Positions 48,282 through 57,705 are shown, counted from the first letter of the stretch. The stretch is DNA of 64,000 bases from Chitinimonas koreensis (GCF_014353015.1 NZ_CP060704.1:5584697-5648696); one strand, 5' to 3'. Translations and numbers: made by a program. Notes: generated from the sequence alone by a model not told the origin.

Positions 48282-49229
48282 TCAATCCTGGGCGAACGAA
48301 AGCGGCTGCGACAGCGACAGCACCTGCTGCAAGCGCCTGGCCTCCTCGGCCGGCGAATTGCCGAACAGCCGCTTGAACTCGCGGCTGAACTGCGAGGCGC
48401 TGGCATAGCCGACGCGTATCGCCGCGCTGGCCGCGGTATGGCCGTTGCGGATCATCAGCAGCCGCGCCTGGTGCAGCCGGATCGACTTGAGGTACTGGAT
48501 CGGCGAGGTATGCGTCACTGCCTTGAAGTGGCTGTGGAAGGCCGGGACGCTCATGTTCGCTTCGCCGGCCAGGCTGGCCACGTCCAGCTCGCTGTCGTAG
48601 TGCGCGTGGATGCGGCGCAGCGAACGCGCGATGCGGCCGAACTGGCCGCCCTGGGTCAGCGCCGCGCGCAGCGCGCCGCCCTGCTCGCTGGTCAGCACCC
48701 GGTAGAGGATCTCGCGGTAGATCGCCGGCGCCAGCAGCCGCGCTTCCAGCGGCGACGACAGCGCCTCGCACAGGCGCAGGGTCGCGTCGCTCAGTCCTTC
48801 GTCCATCGGCGTGGCCATCATCGTCAGCGGCGGCTGCGGGGCCGGGCCCCGGGCTTCATCCAGCGCCAGCGCCAGTTCGGCCGTCAGTTGCGGCTCCACC
48901 CGCAGGGCCAGGCCGAGCAAGGGCTCCTCGGGCGTCGCCTCGGTTTCCGATTCGAACGGCAGCGGCACCGCCAGCGCGAGGAAGTGCTGGGCGTCGTAGA
49001 CATAGGTCCGGCCGCCGTGGAAGCCGCGCTTGCGCCCCTGCGCCACGATGCAGACGCTCGGCTCGTACAGCGTGGGCATGCGCTCGAGCGAGCCGTTGGC
49101 GCGCATCGTCATCACGCCGTCCAGCGCGGTCATGGCGAAGCCCTCGCCCGGGCACAGCCGCGCGATCAGCGCGGCGGTGCGGCGGCGGGGATCGCTGCGG
49201 GGCGGCAGCGGCGGCTGGGTATCGGTCAT
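48282..49229 (-). CDS. AraC-family transcriptional regulator
   Basis: The 315-residue protein has an AraC N-terminal type I domain (LYEPSVCIVAQGRKRGFHGG, HFLALAVPLPFESET) and a C-terminal double helix-turn-helix (LDVASLAGEANMSVPAFHSH, VGYASASQFSREFKRLFGNS). It is divergent from the SDR gene at 49,410, and AraC proteins of this type usually control such a neighbour. ATG 49229 (MTDTQPPLPPRS) was chosen. Confidence 0.94.
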   Translation of the reverse strand: MTDTQPPLPPRSDPRRRTAALIARLCPGEGFAMTALDGVMTMRANGSLERMPTLYEPSVCIVAQGRKRGFHGGRTYVYDAQHFLALAVPLPFESETEATPEEPLLGLALRVEPQLTAELALALDEARGPAPQPPLTMMATPMDEGLSDATLRLCEALSSPLEARLLAPAIYREILYRVLTSEQGGALRAALTQGGQFGRIARSLRRIHAHYDSELDVASLAGEANMSVPAFHSHFKAVTHTSPIQYLKSIRLHQARLLMIRNGHTAASAAIRVGYASASQFSREFKRLFGNSPAEEARRLQQVLSLSQPLSFAQD

Positions 49230-49409
49230 CGCATGGCACCGCGGCAATAGGAACAGGCGATATTCAAGCACCAATCCGGCGGCTGTTGGTGCATTCGAAT
49301 AGGAATAGGCAAGACCGGCAGACGATCCGGTCTTCGCGGCCAAGGCGCCGGCGCGGAACATGTCGTCCATGCCGGCCACCCCGGTCGGCCCTTCCAGGAA
49401 GCCAACGCC

Positions 49410-50150
49410 ATGAGCCACCCGAACCCCAGCAAAGTCATCCTGATCACCGGCGCCAGCAGCGGCATCGGCGAAGCCACCGCCCGCCGCCTGGCCGGCCTGG
49501 GCCACCGTATCCTGATCGGCGCGCGCCGCACCGAACGGCTGCAGGCCCTGGCGGAGGAACTGCGCGCCGCCGGCGGCCAGGTGGATCACCGCGCCCTCGA
49601 CGTCGCCGACGCCGCCGACTTCCAGGCCTTCGCCGACCACGCCGCCGAACGCTTCGGCCCGGTCGACGTCCTGGTCAACAACGCCGGCGTGATGCCGCTG
49701 TCGCCGCTGAGCGCCGGCAAGCTCGACGAATGGAACCGCATGATCGACGTCAACCTGCGCGGCGTGCTGCACGGCATCGCCGCGGTGCTGCCCGGCATGG
49801 AGGCACGCGGCCGCGGCCACGTCGTCAACGTCGCCTCGATCGGCGCACACGTGGTGGTGCCGACCGGCGCCGTCTACTGCGCCACCAAGTACGCGGTCTG
49901 GGCCATCGGCGAGGGCCTGCGCCAGGAAAGCCGCGTGGTGCGTGCCACCACCGTCTCGCCCGGCGTGGTCGAAACCGAGCTGGCCGACCACATCAGCGAT
50001 CCAGCGGCGCGCGCGGCGATGACCGAGTTCCGCCGCATCGCGCTGAACGCCGATGCCATCGCCCGCGCGATCGCCTACGCCATCGAGCAGCCGGACGACG
50101 TGGACGTGAACGAGATCATCGTGCGTCCGCTGGCCGGCACCGGCGCCTGA
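49410..50150 (+). CDS. Short-chain dehydrogenase/reductase
   Basis: The 246-residue protein has the NAD(P) motif TGASSGIG near residues 12-19, VNNAGVMPLSPL, and the catalytic YCATK. The arginines in GARRTERL suggest NADP preference. It is divergent from the AraC regulator. The substrate is not predictable. Confidence 0.95.
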   Translation: MSHPNPSKVILITGASSGIGEATARRLAGLGHRILIGARRTERLQALAEELRAAGGQVDHRALDVADAADFQAFADHAAERFGPVDVLVNNAGVMPLSPLSAGKLDEWNRMIDVNLRGVLHGIAAVLPGMEARGRGHVVNVASIGAHVVVPTGAVYCATKYAVWAIGEGLRQESRVVRATTVSPGVVETELADHISDPAARAAMTEFRRIALNADAIARAIAYAIEQPDDVDVNEIIVRPLAGTGA

Positions 50151-50316
50151 AGCCGGCGGCGGCGCGGGCACACGGCCTCCCGCGCCGCCGCACGGCGGGT
50201 CGCGGATGGGCGGGGCCCCGGCCCGCCCTTCGGCCCGTGCCGCGCGCCGCGGCGGAACCAAGCAGCTGCTCGAAACGCTACACTGGCGTCTTTCCGTCCG
50301 TGCCGAGATTCCCGCC

Positions 50317-51600
50317 ATGTCCAGCCAACTGCGCCGCGTCGCCATCGTCGGCGGCAGCCGTATCCCGTTCTGCCGCTCCAACACGCTATACCAGGACCTG
50401 AGCAACCTCGACATGCTGACCGCCGCGCTCGACGGCCTGGCCGCGCGCTTCGGCCTGGCCGGCGTCGAGATCGGCGAGGTCGGCGCCGGCGCGGTGATCT
50501 CGCATTCGAAGGACTGGAACCTGGCGCGCGAGGCGGTGCTGTCGAGCCGGCTGTCGCCGCTGACGCCGGCCTACACCGTGCAGATGGCCTGCGGCACCAG
50601 CCTCGAGGCCGCGCTGCAGCTCGGCGCCAAGATCGCCACCCGGCAGATCGACAGCGCGATCGCGGCCGGCAGCGACACCACCTCGGACGCGCCGATCGTG
50701 TTCGGCCCCAAGTTCGCCCGCCGGCTGATCCGGCTGGCCAACGCCAGGAGCCTGGGCGAGCGGCTGGCGGCGTTCAAGGGCTTCGGCTTCGGCGAACTCA
50801 AGCCGCAGTCGCCCAATGCCGGCGAGCCGCGCACCCGGATGTCGATGGGCGAGCACTGCGAGCTGATGGCCAAGCAATGGCAGATCGGCCGCGCCGAGCA
50901 GGACCAGCTCGCCTACGACAGCCACAAGAAGGCCGCCGCCGCCTACGAGGCCGGCTTCTTCGACGACCTGGTGGTGCCCTGCGCCGGGGTGACGCGCGAC
51001 AACCACCTGCGGCCGGACACCACGCTGGAGAAGCTGGCGACGCTGAAGCCGGCTTTCGACAAGACCTCGGGCCAGGGCACGCTGACCGCCGGCAACAGCA
51101 CGCCGCTGACCGACGGCGCCAGCGCGGTGCTGCTGGCCAGCGAGGAGTGGGCGCGCGAGCGCGGCCTGCCGGTGCTGGCCTACCTGACCTACGGCAAGAC
51201 CGCCGCGGTCGACTTCGTCGCCGGCGAGGGCCTGCTGATGGCGCCGACGGTGGCGGTGGCGCGGCTGCTGGCCGATGCCGGCCTGACGCTGCAGGACTTC
51301 GACTTCTACGAGATCCACGAGGCCTTCGCCGCCCAGGTGCTGTGCACGTTGCGTGCCTGGGAATCGGAGCGCTACTGCCGCGAACGGCTCGGCCTCGAAC
51401 GCGCGCTGGGCAGCATCGACCCGGCCAGGCTCAACGTGCACGGCAGCTCGCTGGCCTTCGGCCATCCGTTCGCCGCCACCGGCGGCCGCATCCTGGCCAC
51501 GCTGGCCAAGCTGATCGACCGGCGCGGCGGCGGCCGCGGGCTGATCTCGGTCTGCACTGCCGGCGGCATGGGCGTGGCGGCCATCGTCGAGCGGGCCTAG
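50317..51600 (+). CDS. Acetyl-CoA C-acyltransferase (thiolase, FadI-like)
   Basis: The 427-residue thiolase begins MSSQLRRVAIVGGSRIPFCR. The nucleophilic cysteine lies in VQMACGTSLEAALQ, the histidine motif in FYEIHEAFAAQVLCTL, with GSSLAFGHPFAATGGR and the second cysteine in SVCTAGGMGVA. It thiolytically cleaves or condenses acyl-CoA. No partner hydratase-dehydrogenase is beside it. A terminator hairpin follows. Confidence 0.94.
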   Translation: MSSQLRRVAIVGGSRIPFCRSNTLYQDLSNLDMLTAALDGLAARFGLAGVEIGEVGAGAVISHSKDWNLAREAVLSSRLSPLTPAYTVQMACGTSLEAALQLGAKIATRQIDSAIAAGSDTTSDAPIVFGPKFARRLIRLANARSLGERLAAFKGFGFGELKPQSPNAGEPRTRMSMGEHCELMAKQWQIGRAEQDQLAYDSHKKAAAAYEAGFFDDLVVPCAGVTRDNHLRPDTTLEKLATLKPAFDKTSGQGTLTAGNSTPLTDGASAVLLASEEWARERGLPVLAYLTYGKTAAVDFVAGEGLLMAPTVAVARLLADAGLTLQDFDFYEIHEAFAAQVLCTLRAWESERYCRERLGLERALGSIDPARLNVHGSSLAFGHPFAATGGRILATLAKLIDRRGGGRGLISVCTAGGMGVAAIVERA

Positions 51601-51638
51601 TTCGAATCGGCTTTAAGCCATATCGGCCGATCGTGCAG

Positions 51639-51659
51639 GCGCCCGGCCAAGCCGGGCGC
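51639..51659 (+). terminator. Rho-independent terminator after the thiolase gene
   Basis: GCGCCCGGC and GCCGGGCGC form a perfect 9-bp stem with a CAA loop, followed by TTGTGCTTT. It lies 39 bases after the thiolase stop. The T run is broken, so efficiency is uncertain. Confidence 0.7.
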
Positions 51660-51882
51660 TTGTGCTTTACGCAGGCGGGACCGTCGGGCGCTGCCTGATC
51701 TATCCCGACTCCACCAGCCTCACCCCGCGAAATCGACGTTTTCGCGAGGCGGCCCAGGGGAAGCTCCGCTTCGCGCGGGTGCGAACGCATCGATCGCAGG
51801 CTGGATACTTCAGCGTTCATCAAGCCGGCAATAAAGGCCGTGCCGGTTATCATGGCGGCCGGTTTCCTTCCGCCATCCCGCC

Positions 51883-52506
51883 ATGCAAACCATCCTGATC
51901 GCCAATCCCAAGGGCGGCGCCGGCAAGTCGACGCTGGCCACCAACCTGGCCAGCCATTTCGCCTGGCAGGGCCGCCGCGTGGTGCTCGGCGACATCGACC
52001 GCCAGCAGTCGGCGCGCCATTGGCTGAGCCTGCGCTCGGACCGTTTTCCGCCGATCGGACTATGGGAGATCGACAACGACGATCTGTCCAAGCCGCCCAA
52101 GGATTGCGAGGTCGCGGTGCTCGACACGCCGGCCGGCCTGCACGGCAAGCGGCTCGAGGCGGTGCTCAAGCTGACCGACCGCATCCTGGTGCCGGTGCAG
52201 CCGTCGAGCTTCGACATGTGGGCCAGCGAGGCCTTCTTCGCCCGGCTGGCCGAGGAAAAGAAGGTACGCCGCGGCAAGGTCGCCATCGGTGTGGTCGGCA
52301 TGCGGGTCAAGGCCGGCACCCGCGCGGCCGAGCAGCTGACGGCCTTTCTCGATCAATTTGGATTGCCGGTGCTGAGCTGCCTGCGCGACACCCAGTACTA
52401 CCTGCAGACGCTGCCGCGCGGCCTGGGCCTGTACGACCTGCCGGCGCCGCGGATGGCGAAGGACCGCGCGCAGTGGCAGCCGATCCTCGACTGGCTGGCG
52501 CAATGA
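51883..52506 (+). CDS. ParA-like ATPase
   Basis: The 207-residue protein begins MQTILIANPKGGAGKSTLAT, with the deviant Walker A motif, then VVLGDIDRQQSARHWLSL and VAVLDTPAGLHGKRLEAVLK. It lacks the N-terminal DNA-binding part of plasmid ParA and resembles orphan ParA-like cargo-positioning ATPases. It overlaps the CobW-type GTPase gene by 4 bases (ATGA). Its cargo is unknown. Confidence 0.9.
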   Translation: MQTILIANPKGGAGKSTLATNLASHFAWQGRRVVLGDIDRQQSARHWLSLRSDRFPPIGLWEIDNDDLSKPPKDCEVAVLDTPAGLHGKRLEAVLKLTDRILVPVQPSSFDMWASEAFFARLAEEKKVRRGKVAIGVVGMRVKAGTRAAEQLTAFLDQFGLPVLSCLRDTQYYLQTLPRGLGLYDLPAPRMAKDRAQWQPILDWLAQ

Positions 52507-53146
52507 GCGCGGCCAAGGTCCCGGTCAACCTGCTGACCGGCTTTCTCGGCGTCGGCAAGACCACCGCGGTGCGCCGGCTGCTGGCCGACAAGCCGGCCGA
52601 TCAATTCTGGGCGGTGCTGGTCAATGAGTTCGGCGAGGTCGGCATCGACGGCGCGGCGATCGAGGCCAGCGCCGACGGGCTCAACGTGGTCGAAGTGCCG
52701 GGCGGCTGCATCTGCTGCACCACCAGCCCGATGCTGCGGGTGAGCATCACCCGTCTGCTGCGCGCGCGGCGGCCGGACCGGCTGCTGATCGAGCCGTCGG
52801 GCCTCGGTCATCCGGCCGGCATCGTCGACGTGCTGCGCGACCCCTACCTCGCCGCCGCGCTGGAGCTGCGCGCGGTGGTGACGCTGGTCGATCCGCGCCA
52901 TCTCGACGACGCCCGCTACACGCTCAACGACACCTGGCGCGACCAGATCGCCTTGGCCGATGTGCTGGTGGCCAACAAATGCGACCGCGCCGACGCGGCC
53001 CAGATCGACCGCTTCGCGCGGATGGCGGAGGGCTTGTATCCGCCGAAGCTGGCGGTGGTGACGACGCGGGATGGGGTGTTCGAGGCGGGGTTGCTGGATC
53101 TGGTGGCGGAGCAGGCAGACAACCCCTCGTTGGTGAAAGCACGAAT

Positions 53147-53614
53147 AAGCCCCTCTCCCCCGGGAGAGGGGTTGGGGTGAGGGGGCGCCGTATCAAGGCA
53201 CGCCAGCCCGATGAAACGATCGCATTCGCCCGGGAACTGCGCGAACACACCACGGACGCGGAACATTTGCTGTGGCAACTGGTGCGCGACCGCCGACTGC
53301 TCGATGCCAAGTTCCGCCGCCAGCACCCTTGGCCGCCCTATACGCTCGATTTCTATTGCCCGGATGCTCGGCTGGTCATCGAACTGGATGGTGGCCAGCA
53401 CAACGATCCCGTAGAACAGGCCAAAGACGCCGAACGAAGCCAGCGACTCGAATCCAACGGTCTCGAAGTCCTTCGTTTCTGGAACAACGAAGTCCTGGCC
53501 CAGACCGAGTCCGTACTCGAGCAGATCCATACACGCCTGCTTGCCCGGCTACCGGCAGCACATGCTGAAGCGACGCTCCCTCATCCCCAGCCCTTCTCCC
53601 GGGGGAGAAGGGAG
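53147..53614 (+). mobile_element. Palindrome-bounded element carrying a DUF559 nuclease gene
   Basis: The left end is AGCCCCTCTCCCCC, GGGAGAGGGG, then TTGGGGTGAGGG; the right end is the reverse: CCCTCATCCCCAGCCC, TCTCCC, GGGGGAGAAGGGAG. Between these terminal palindromes lies one DUF559 gene. The insertion splits a conserved GTPase gene, so it must have moved or been copied in. A target duplication cannot be identified, and exact borders are uncertain by some tens of bases on the left. A gene-less relative lies at 39,598-39,724. Confidence 0.75.
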
Positions 53615-53749
53615 CCACGGCATTCGCACATGCGGACCACCACACCCCCACCCAATCCAGCCGCGGCTGGCGCTGGCGCCCCGAGCAGCGCTTCTCGGCC
53701 GAGCGGCTGGCGCTGCTGTTCCAGCGCCTGGACCGCCACGCCGAGCTGA
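53177..53749 (+). CDS. DUF559 (Vsr-like) endonuclease-fold protein
   Basis: GTG 53,177 lies in the left palindrome and gives FARELREHTTDAEHLLWQLV, DAKFRRQHPWPPYTLDFYCP, LVIELDGGQHNDP and LEVLRFWNNEVLAQTESVLE. The DFYCP-IELDGGQH pattern is the DUF559 restriction-endonuclease-like core related to Vsr. The domain ends near residue 125; the frame then runs through the right palindrome and into the split GTPase sequence, so the last 65 residues are probably not conserved. It may act in the mobility of the surrounding palindromes. Confidence 0.85.
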   Translation: MRGRRIKARQPDETIAFARELREHTTDAEHLLWQLVRDRRLLDAKFRRQHPWPPYTLDFYCPDARLVIELDGGQHNDPVEQAKDAERSQRLESNGLEVLRFWNNEVLAQTESVLEQIHTRLLARLPAAHAEATLPHPQPFSRGRREPRHSHMRTTTPPPNPAAAGAGAPSSASRPSGWRCCSSAWTATPS

Positions 53750-53993
53750 AGCTGCCGGCTGTCCAGCGCGCCAAGGGCGTGTTCCATACCGACCACGGCT
53801 GGCTGCTGTTCAACTGGGCCGATGGCGAGGCCAGCGCGGTCGAGATCGCCTGGCGGCGCGACTCGCGCGGCGAAGTGATCGTGGCCGGCGCGTCGCCCGA
53901 CCGGGTACCCGTAGAAGCACCCGATGAGATGTCCGATGGCGTACCCGACTGGACATCCTTCGAGGACGCGCTGGCCGACTGCCTGCTGGCCGA

Positions 53994-54665
53994 CTAGGCG
54001 GCGTATTCCGGCTGGCGACGGGCCGGGCTCGACCGCCCGGCCTGCCATTGCGCCAGGTCGTCGATGGTCGCCACCACCAGCCCATGCCGCTTGGCGTAGG
54101 CGATCACCGCGTCGCCGCGCATCATCGAGCCGTCCTCCTCCATCAGTTCGCACAGCAGCGAAGCCGGCGCCAGCCCGGCCAGCACCGCCAGGTCGACCGA
54201 ACCCTCGGTGTGGCCGCGCCGCGCCAGCACGCCGCCGGGCTCGGCCCGCAGCGGAAAGACATGGCCCGGGCTGACCAGCATGGCCGGGTCGCCGCTCAAT
54301 GCCGCGCGGGTGGTGGTGATGCGGTCGTCGGCCGACACGCCGGTGCTCACGCCATGGCGCGCCTCGATCGAAACGGTGAAGGCGGTGCCGTAGCGGCTGC
54401 CGTTGACGGCCGCCATCGGCGGCAAACCGAGCCGGTCGATCGACTCGGCATCGAGGCACAGGCAGACGATGCCGCTGCAGTCGCGGATCAGCTGCGCCAT
54501 GACCCGCCGGTCGATCAGCTCGGCGGCGACCACCAGGTCGGCCTCGTTCTCGCGGTCGGCGTCGTCGAGCAATACAACGGGCCGGCCGGCGCGGGTGGCG
54601 GCAATGGCGGCCTCGATACGGCCGGCGGCAGTGGTGGTGTGGAAGTAGTGCTGGAACAGGTTCAT
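53994..54665 (-). CDS. ribB: 3,4-dihydroxy-2-butanone 4-phosphate synthase
   Basis: The 223-residue protein has the active-site loop LLDDADRENEADLVVAAELI, then GVSADDRITTTRAAL, SPGHVFPLRAEPGGVLARRG and HTEGSVDLA. It makes the four-carbon unit of riboflavin from ribulose 5-phosphate. It is monofunctional, without the RibA domain. An FMN riboswitch lies upstream, as is usual for stand-alone ribB in proteobacteria. ATG 54665 was chosen. Confidence 0.97.
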   Translation of the reverse strand: MNLFQHYFHTTTAAGRIEAAIAATRAGRPVVLLDDADRENEADLVVAAELIDRRVMAQLIRDCSGIVCLCLDAESIDRLGLPPMAAVNGSRYGTAFTVSIEARHGVSTGVSADDRITTTRAALSGDPAMLVSPGHVFPLRAEPGGVLARRGHTEGSVDLAVLAGLAPASLLCELMEEDGSMMRGDAVIAYAKRHGLVVATIDDLAQWQAGRSSPARRQPEYAA

Positions 54666-54796
54666 GCAGACGCTCCTTACGAAGTGGACAAGGAAGCGTT
54701 CAGGGCGCGGCGGACCGCACTCCCGAAAGGAAGCGGCCAGCCGTGTGGACGCCGGCCCGCCCGCGCCGCAATGGCGTAGCGTGACCCGCGTTCGTC

Positions 54797-54938
54797 TTCT
54801 TTCATCCGGACTGTCACCGTCGGCCCCGGCATTGGACCGGGTCTGCTGACCCCGGCCGGTGGAACGGCCGGGCGCTCGCGGGCTCGGTGCGGCACGCCGC
54901 ACCCTACCGCCGGTGGGGAATTGCACCCCGCCCTGAAG
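54797..54938 (-). promoter_or_regulatory. FMN riboswitch (RFN element) upstream of ribB
   Basis: Read on the minus strand, the element starts CTTCAGGGCGGGGTGCAATT and CCCCACCGGCGGTA and ends GACGGTGACAGTCCGGATGA, AAGAAGA. These are the conserved RFN stems and junctions. It sits about 130 bases before the ribB start, suiting control by FMN. Confidence 0.95.
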
Positions 54939-55035
54939 ACGCACCGCCCGGGTCGGGCGGCGGCCGGATGATAACCGCGCGTTCGCCCCACTCGCAAAAC
55001 GGTCTTTTGTTTCACATGGAACCGGCCGGCCGGCG

Positions 55036-55812
55036 CTATTCGACCCTTACCGCCGCCTCGTCGATGCCGTAGCGGCGGTAGTAGTGCTGCTGGTAGATGC
55101 GCCGCAGCGTGCCGTCGCGCCGCATGGCCGCCATCGCCGCCTCGAACTCGGCCAGCCGCGGGTAGTGCGGCGAGCTGCGCGCCAGCGCCACGCTGCGCGG
55201 GCTGCCGTCCCGCTCGCGGTACGGCGCCTTGGCCACCTTGCCGGCCAGGCCCAGCGTGGCGAGCAGGAATTCGCCCTGATCCTCGGCCAGCGCCACCGCG
55301 TCGACGCGGCCGGCCAGCAGCTTCCTGAAATTGGTGGCGTTCTCCGGCACCGCCTGCTTGTCCAGCCGCGGGTCGGCGTCGAAGCGGTCGAACAGCTCGC
55401 TGCCGAGCTTCACGCCGAGCCGCAGGCCCAGCAGGTCGTCGTAGCGCGCGACGCGGCCGGCTTCGTCGCGGCGCAGGTAGAACACCTTGTCGGCGCTGTG
55501 CAGGCGGTAGGGCGTGGCCAGGAAAGAGAGATAGGCGTCGCGCTCGGGCGAGCGCTGCAGGCCGATGGCCAGGTCGGCGCGGCCGCCGGCCAGCATCGCC
55601 AGGCAGCGCTTGAGCGGGCAGTCGACGATCTCGAGCCGCAGGCCGAGCCGGCGCGCCAGTTCGCGCGCGATCTCGGTGTAGGCGCCGCTTGCCTGGCCGG
55701 CGGCGTCGTACTGCTTCCACGGCTCGAGCGTATTGAAGGCCAGCCGCAGGCCGGCCGCCTGCAACGGCGCGGCGAGCAGCAAGGAGGCGAGCAGGAGGCG
55801 GAACAGGGACAT
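55036..55812 (-). CDS. Periplasmic substrate-binding protein, family 3
   Basis: The 258-residue protein has a signal peptide (LLLASLLLAAPLQA) and a type-3 solute-binding fold (LRLAFNTLEPWKQYDAAGQA, GAYTEIARELARRLGLRLEI, LRLGVKLGSELFDRFDADPR). No transporter genes accompany it, so it may serve a distant ABC system or a signalling partner. The ligand is unknown; polar amino acids are typical. Confidence 0.88.
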   Translation of the reverse strand: MSLFRLLLASLLLAAPLQAAGLRLAFNTLEPWKQYDAAGQASGAYTEIARELARRLGLRLEIVDCPLKRCLAMLAGGRADLAIGLQRSPERDAYLSFLATPYRLHSADKVFYLRRDEAGRVARYDDLLGLRLGVKLGSELFDRFDADPRLDKQAVPENATNFRKLLAGRVDAVALAEDQGEFLLATLGLAGKVAKAPYRERDGSPRSVALARSSPHYPRLAEFEAAMAAMRRDGTLRRIYQQHYYRRYGIDEAAVRVE

Positions 55813-55842
55813 GCCCGAAGTATCGGCGAGCGCCCCACAAGA

Positions 55843-55866
55843 ACAAAGCCGCCCAGCGGGCGGCCT
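55843..55866 (-). terminator. Rho-independent terminator after pntB
   Basis: On the minus strand, AAGGCCGCCC, GCT loop, GGGCGGC is followed by TTTGTTCTT. It lies about 30 bases after the pntB stop and ends the pnt operon. Confidence 0.8.
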
Positions 55867-55896
55867 TGCTCATGCTTCGAAACAGCGCAGAACCGG

Positions 55897-57279
55897 CTAG
55901 TGGCCGACGCCCTTGATCATGTCCTCGACCACCTTCTTGGCGTCGCCGAACACCATCATGGTCTTGTCCATGTAGAACAGGTCGTTGTCGAGGCCGGCAT
56001 AGCCCGCGCTCATCGAGCGCTTCACCACGATCACGGTGCGCGCCTTGTGCGCTTCCAGGATCGGCATGCCGTAGATCGGGCTCGACTTGTCCTTCAGCGC
56101 CGCCGGGTTCACCACGTCGTTGGCGCCGATCACCAGCACCACGTCGGTATTGGCGAAGTCGGAGTTGATCTCCTCCATCTCCAGCACCTGCTCGTAGGGC
56201 ACCTCGGCCTCGGCCAGCAGCACGTTCATGTGGCCCGGCATGCGGCCCGCGACCGGGTGGATCGCGTAGCGCACCGTCACGCCCTTCTCGATCAGCGCGT
56301 TGGCGAACTCCTGCAGCGCATGCTGGGCGCGCGACACCGCCAGGCCGTAGCCGGGCACGATCACCACCGAATCGGCGTTGCCCATCAGGAAGGCCGCATC
56401 GTCGGCGCTGCCCGACTTGTAGTTCTTCGGCCCGGCATCGGCGCCGCCGCCGGCCGCCGCATCGCCGCCCATGCTGCCGCCGAAGATCACGCTGAGGAAG
56501 GAGCGGTTCATCGCCTTGCACATGATGTAGCTGAGGATGGCGCCCGAAGAGCCCACCAGCGAGCCGGCGATGATCAGCACCGAGTTGTTCAGCGTGAAGC
56601 CGATGCCGGCCGCCGCCCAGCCCGAGTAGCTGTTCAGCATCGACACCACCACCGGCATGTCGCCGCCGCCGATCGGTGCGATCAGGAAGTAGCCGAGCAC
56701 CAGCGACAGCGCGGTCATCGCCCAGAACGAGTTCAGGTTCTCGGTGATGAAGTAGTGCGCGCCGAAGGCCACCATCGCCAGCGCGACGACGATCTGCACC
56801 GGCTTGACCCAGCCGCCCTTGAGCGGCTTGGCCGCGAGCTTGGCCGACAGCTTGCCCCAGGCGATGATCGAAGCGGTGAAGGTGATGCCGCCGATGAAGC
56901 AGCCGACGAACAGCTCGATGCGCTGCACCGTGGTGTGCTGCTGGGCGTGGTTGTGCACCGCCGCCAGCGCGATCAGCACCGCGGCCAGGCCGACCAGCGA
57001 GTGCATCAGCGCCACCGTCTCGGGCATCTGGGTCATCGGCACGGTCTTGGCGCGCCAGGTGCCGACCGCCGCGCCGCCGATCATCGCGACCACGATCAGC
57101 GCGAAGTTGGGGCTCGGCGCCAGCACCAGGGTGACCAGCACGGCCAGCGCCATGCCGACCATGCCGTAGCGGTTGCCGGCGATGGCGCCGGTCGGGCTCG
57201 ACAGGCCCTTGAGGGTGAGGATGAACAGGATGGCGGCGACCAGGTAGATCCAGTCGGCGTATTGCGCGATTGCGTTCAT
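55897..57279 (-). CDS. pntB: NAD(P) transhydrogenase beta subunit
   Basis: The 460-residue protein has about nine membrane helices followed by the NADP-binding domain III (VVIVPGYGLAVSRAQHALQE, HPVAGRMPGHMNVLLAEAEV, VVLVIGANDVVNPAALKD). It couples proton flow to hydride transfer from NADH to NADP+. It ends the pntAA-pntAB-pntB operon. Confidence 0.97.
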   Translation of the reverse strand: MNAIAQYADWIYLVAAILFILTLKGLSSPTGAIAGNRYGMVGMALAVLVTLVLAPSPNFALIVVAMIGGAAVGTWRAKTVPMTQMPETVALMHSLVGLAAVLIALAAVHNHAQQHTTVQRIELFVGCFIGGITFTASIIAWGKLSAKLAAKPLKGGWVKPVQIVVALAMVAFGAHYFITENLNSFWAMTALSLVLGYFLIAPIGGGDMPVVVSMLNSYSGWAAAGIGFTLNNSVLIIAGSLVGSSGAILSYIMCKAMNRSFLSVIFGGSMGGDAAAGGGADAGPKNYKSGSADDAAFLMGNADSVVIVPGYGLAVSRAQHALQEFANALIEKGVTVRYAIHPVAGRMPGHMNVLLAEAEVPYEQVLEMEEINSDFANTDVVLVIGANDVVNPAALKDKSSPIYGMPILEAHKARTVIVVKRSMSAGYAGLDNDLFYMDKTMMVFGDAKKVVEDMIKGVGH

Positions 57280-57286
57280 GTCGGCC

Positions 57287-57664
57287 TCACTTTTTCTTCT
57301 TCTTGAACATCTCGAGCATCCGCGAGGTGACCGCGAAGCCGCCGAAGATGTTCACGCTGGCGAGGAACACCGCCACCGCGCCGAGCACGGAGGTCAGCGT
57401 CACGGCCTGGCCGTCGATGTAGACGGTCTGCAGCACCGCGCCGACCACGATGATCGACGACAGCGCATTGGTGACCGCCATCAGCGGCGTGTGCAGCGCC
57501 GGCGTGACGTTCCACACCACGTGGTAGCCGACGAAGATGGCCAGGATGAAGATGGTGAAGGTGGTGACGAAGGGCGTTTGCAGCAGCTGCTCGACCGGCA
57601 TGCTGGCTGCGGCCGCCTGGGCGGCCTGGGTCGCGGCTTGCGCGACCGATTCGGTGGTGCTCAT
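57287..57664 (-). CDS. pntAB: NAD(P) transhydrogenase alpha subunit, membrane part
   Basis: The 125-residue protein has three or four membrane helices (FVTTFTIFILAIFVGYHVVW, HTPLMAVTNALSSIIVVGAV, VLGAVAVFLASVNIFGGFAV). It is the short second gene that some bacteria use in place of the C-terminus of a single PntA. It lies 7 bases before pntB. Confidence 0.95.
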   Translation of the reverse strand: MSTTESVAQAATQAAQAAAASMPVEQLLQTPFVTTFTIFILAIFVGYHVVWNVTPALHTPLMAVTNALSSIIVVGAVLQTVYIDGQAVTLTSVLGAVAVFLASVNIFGGFAVTSRMLEMFKKKKK

Positions 57665-57705
57665 TGGAATTTCGCTCCCTTGCTCTGGGTATCGGGACGG
57701 CGCGC

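Larger units (their letters stand above)
52503..53997 (+). pseudogene. CobW/YjiA-type GTPase (metallochaperone) interrupted by a DUF559 element
   Basis: The N-terminal part (52,503 to about 53,146) has Walker A GFLGVGKTT, the metal motif GGCICC and NKCD. The C-terminal CobW_C domain resumes near 53,620 (GWRWRPEQRFSAERLALLFQ, VFHTDHGWLLFNWADGEAS) and ends at 53,997. Between them lies a palindrome-bounded insertion with its own gene. The N-terminal frame ends inside the insertion as PSPPGEGLG. The stop codon overlaps that of ribB on the other strand (CTAG). Zinc metallochaperone function is probably lost. Confidence 0.85.

Noticed and set aside
49230..50414. N-terminal extension of the AraC regulator to 710 residues
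   Set aside because: The extension is antisense to the SDR gene; the AraC domain pattern begins at ATG 49,229.
55084..57306. 740-residue plus-strand protein
   Set aside because: It lies antisense to pntB and the binding-protein gene; composition is typical of an antisense frame in GC-rich DNA.
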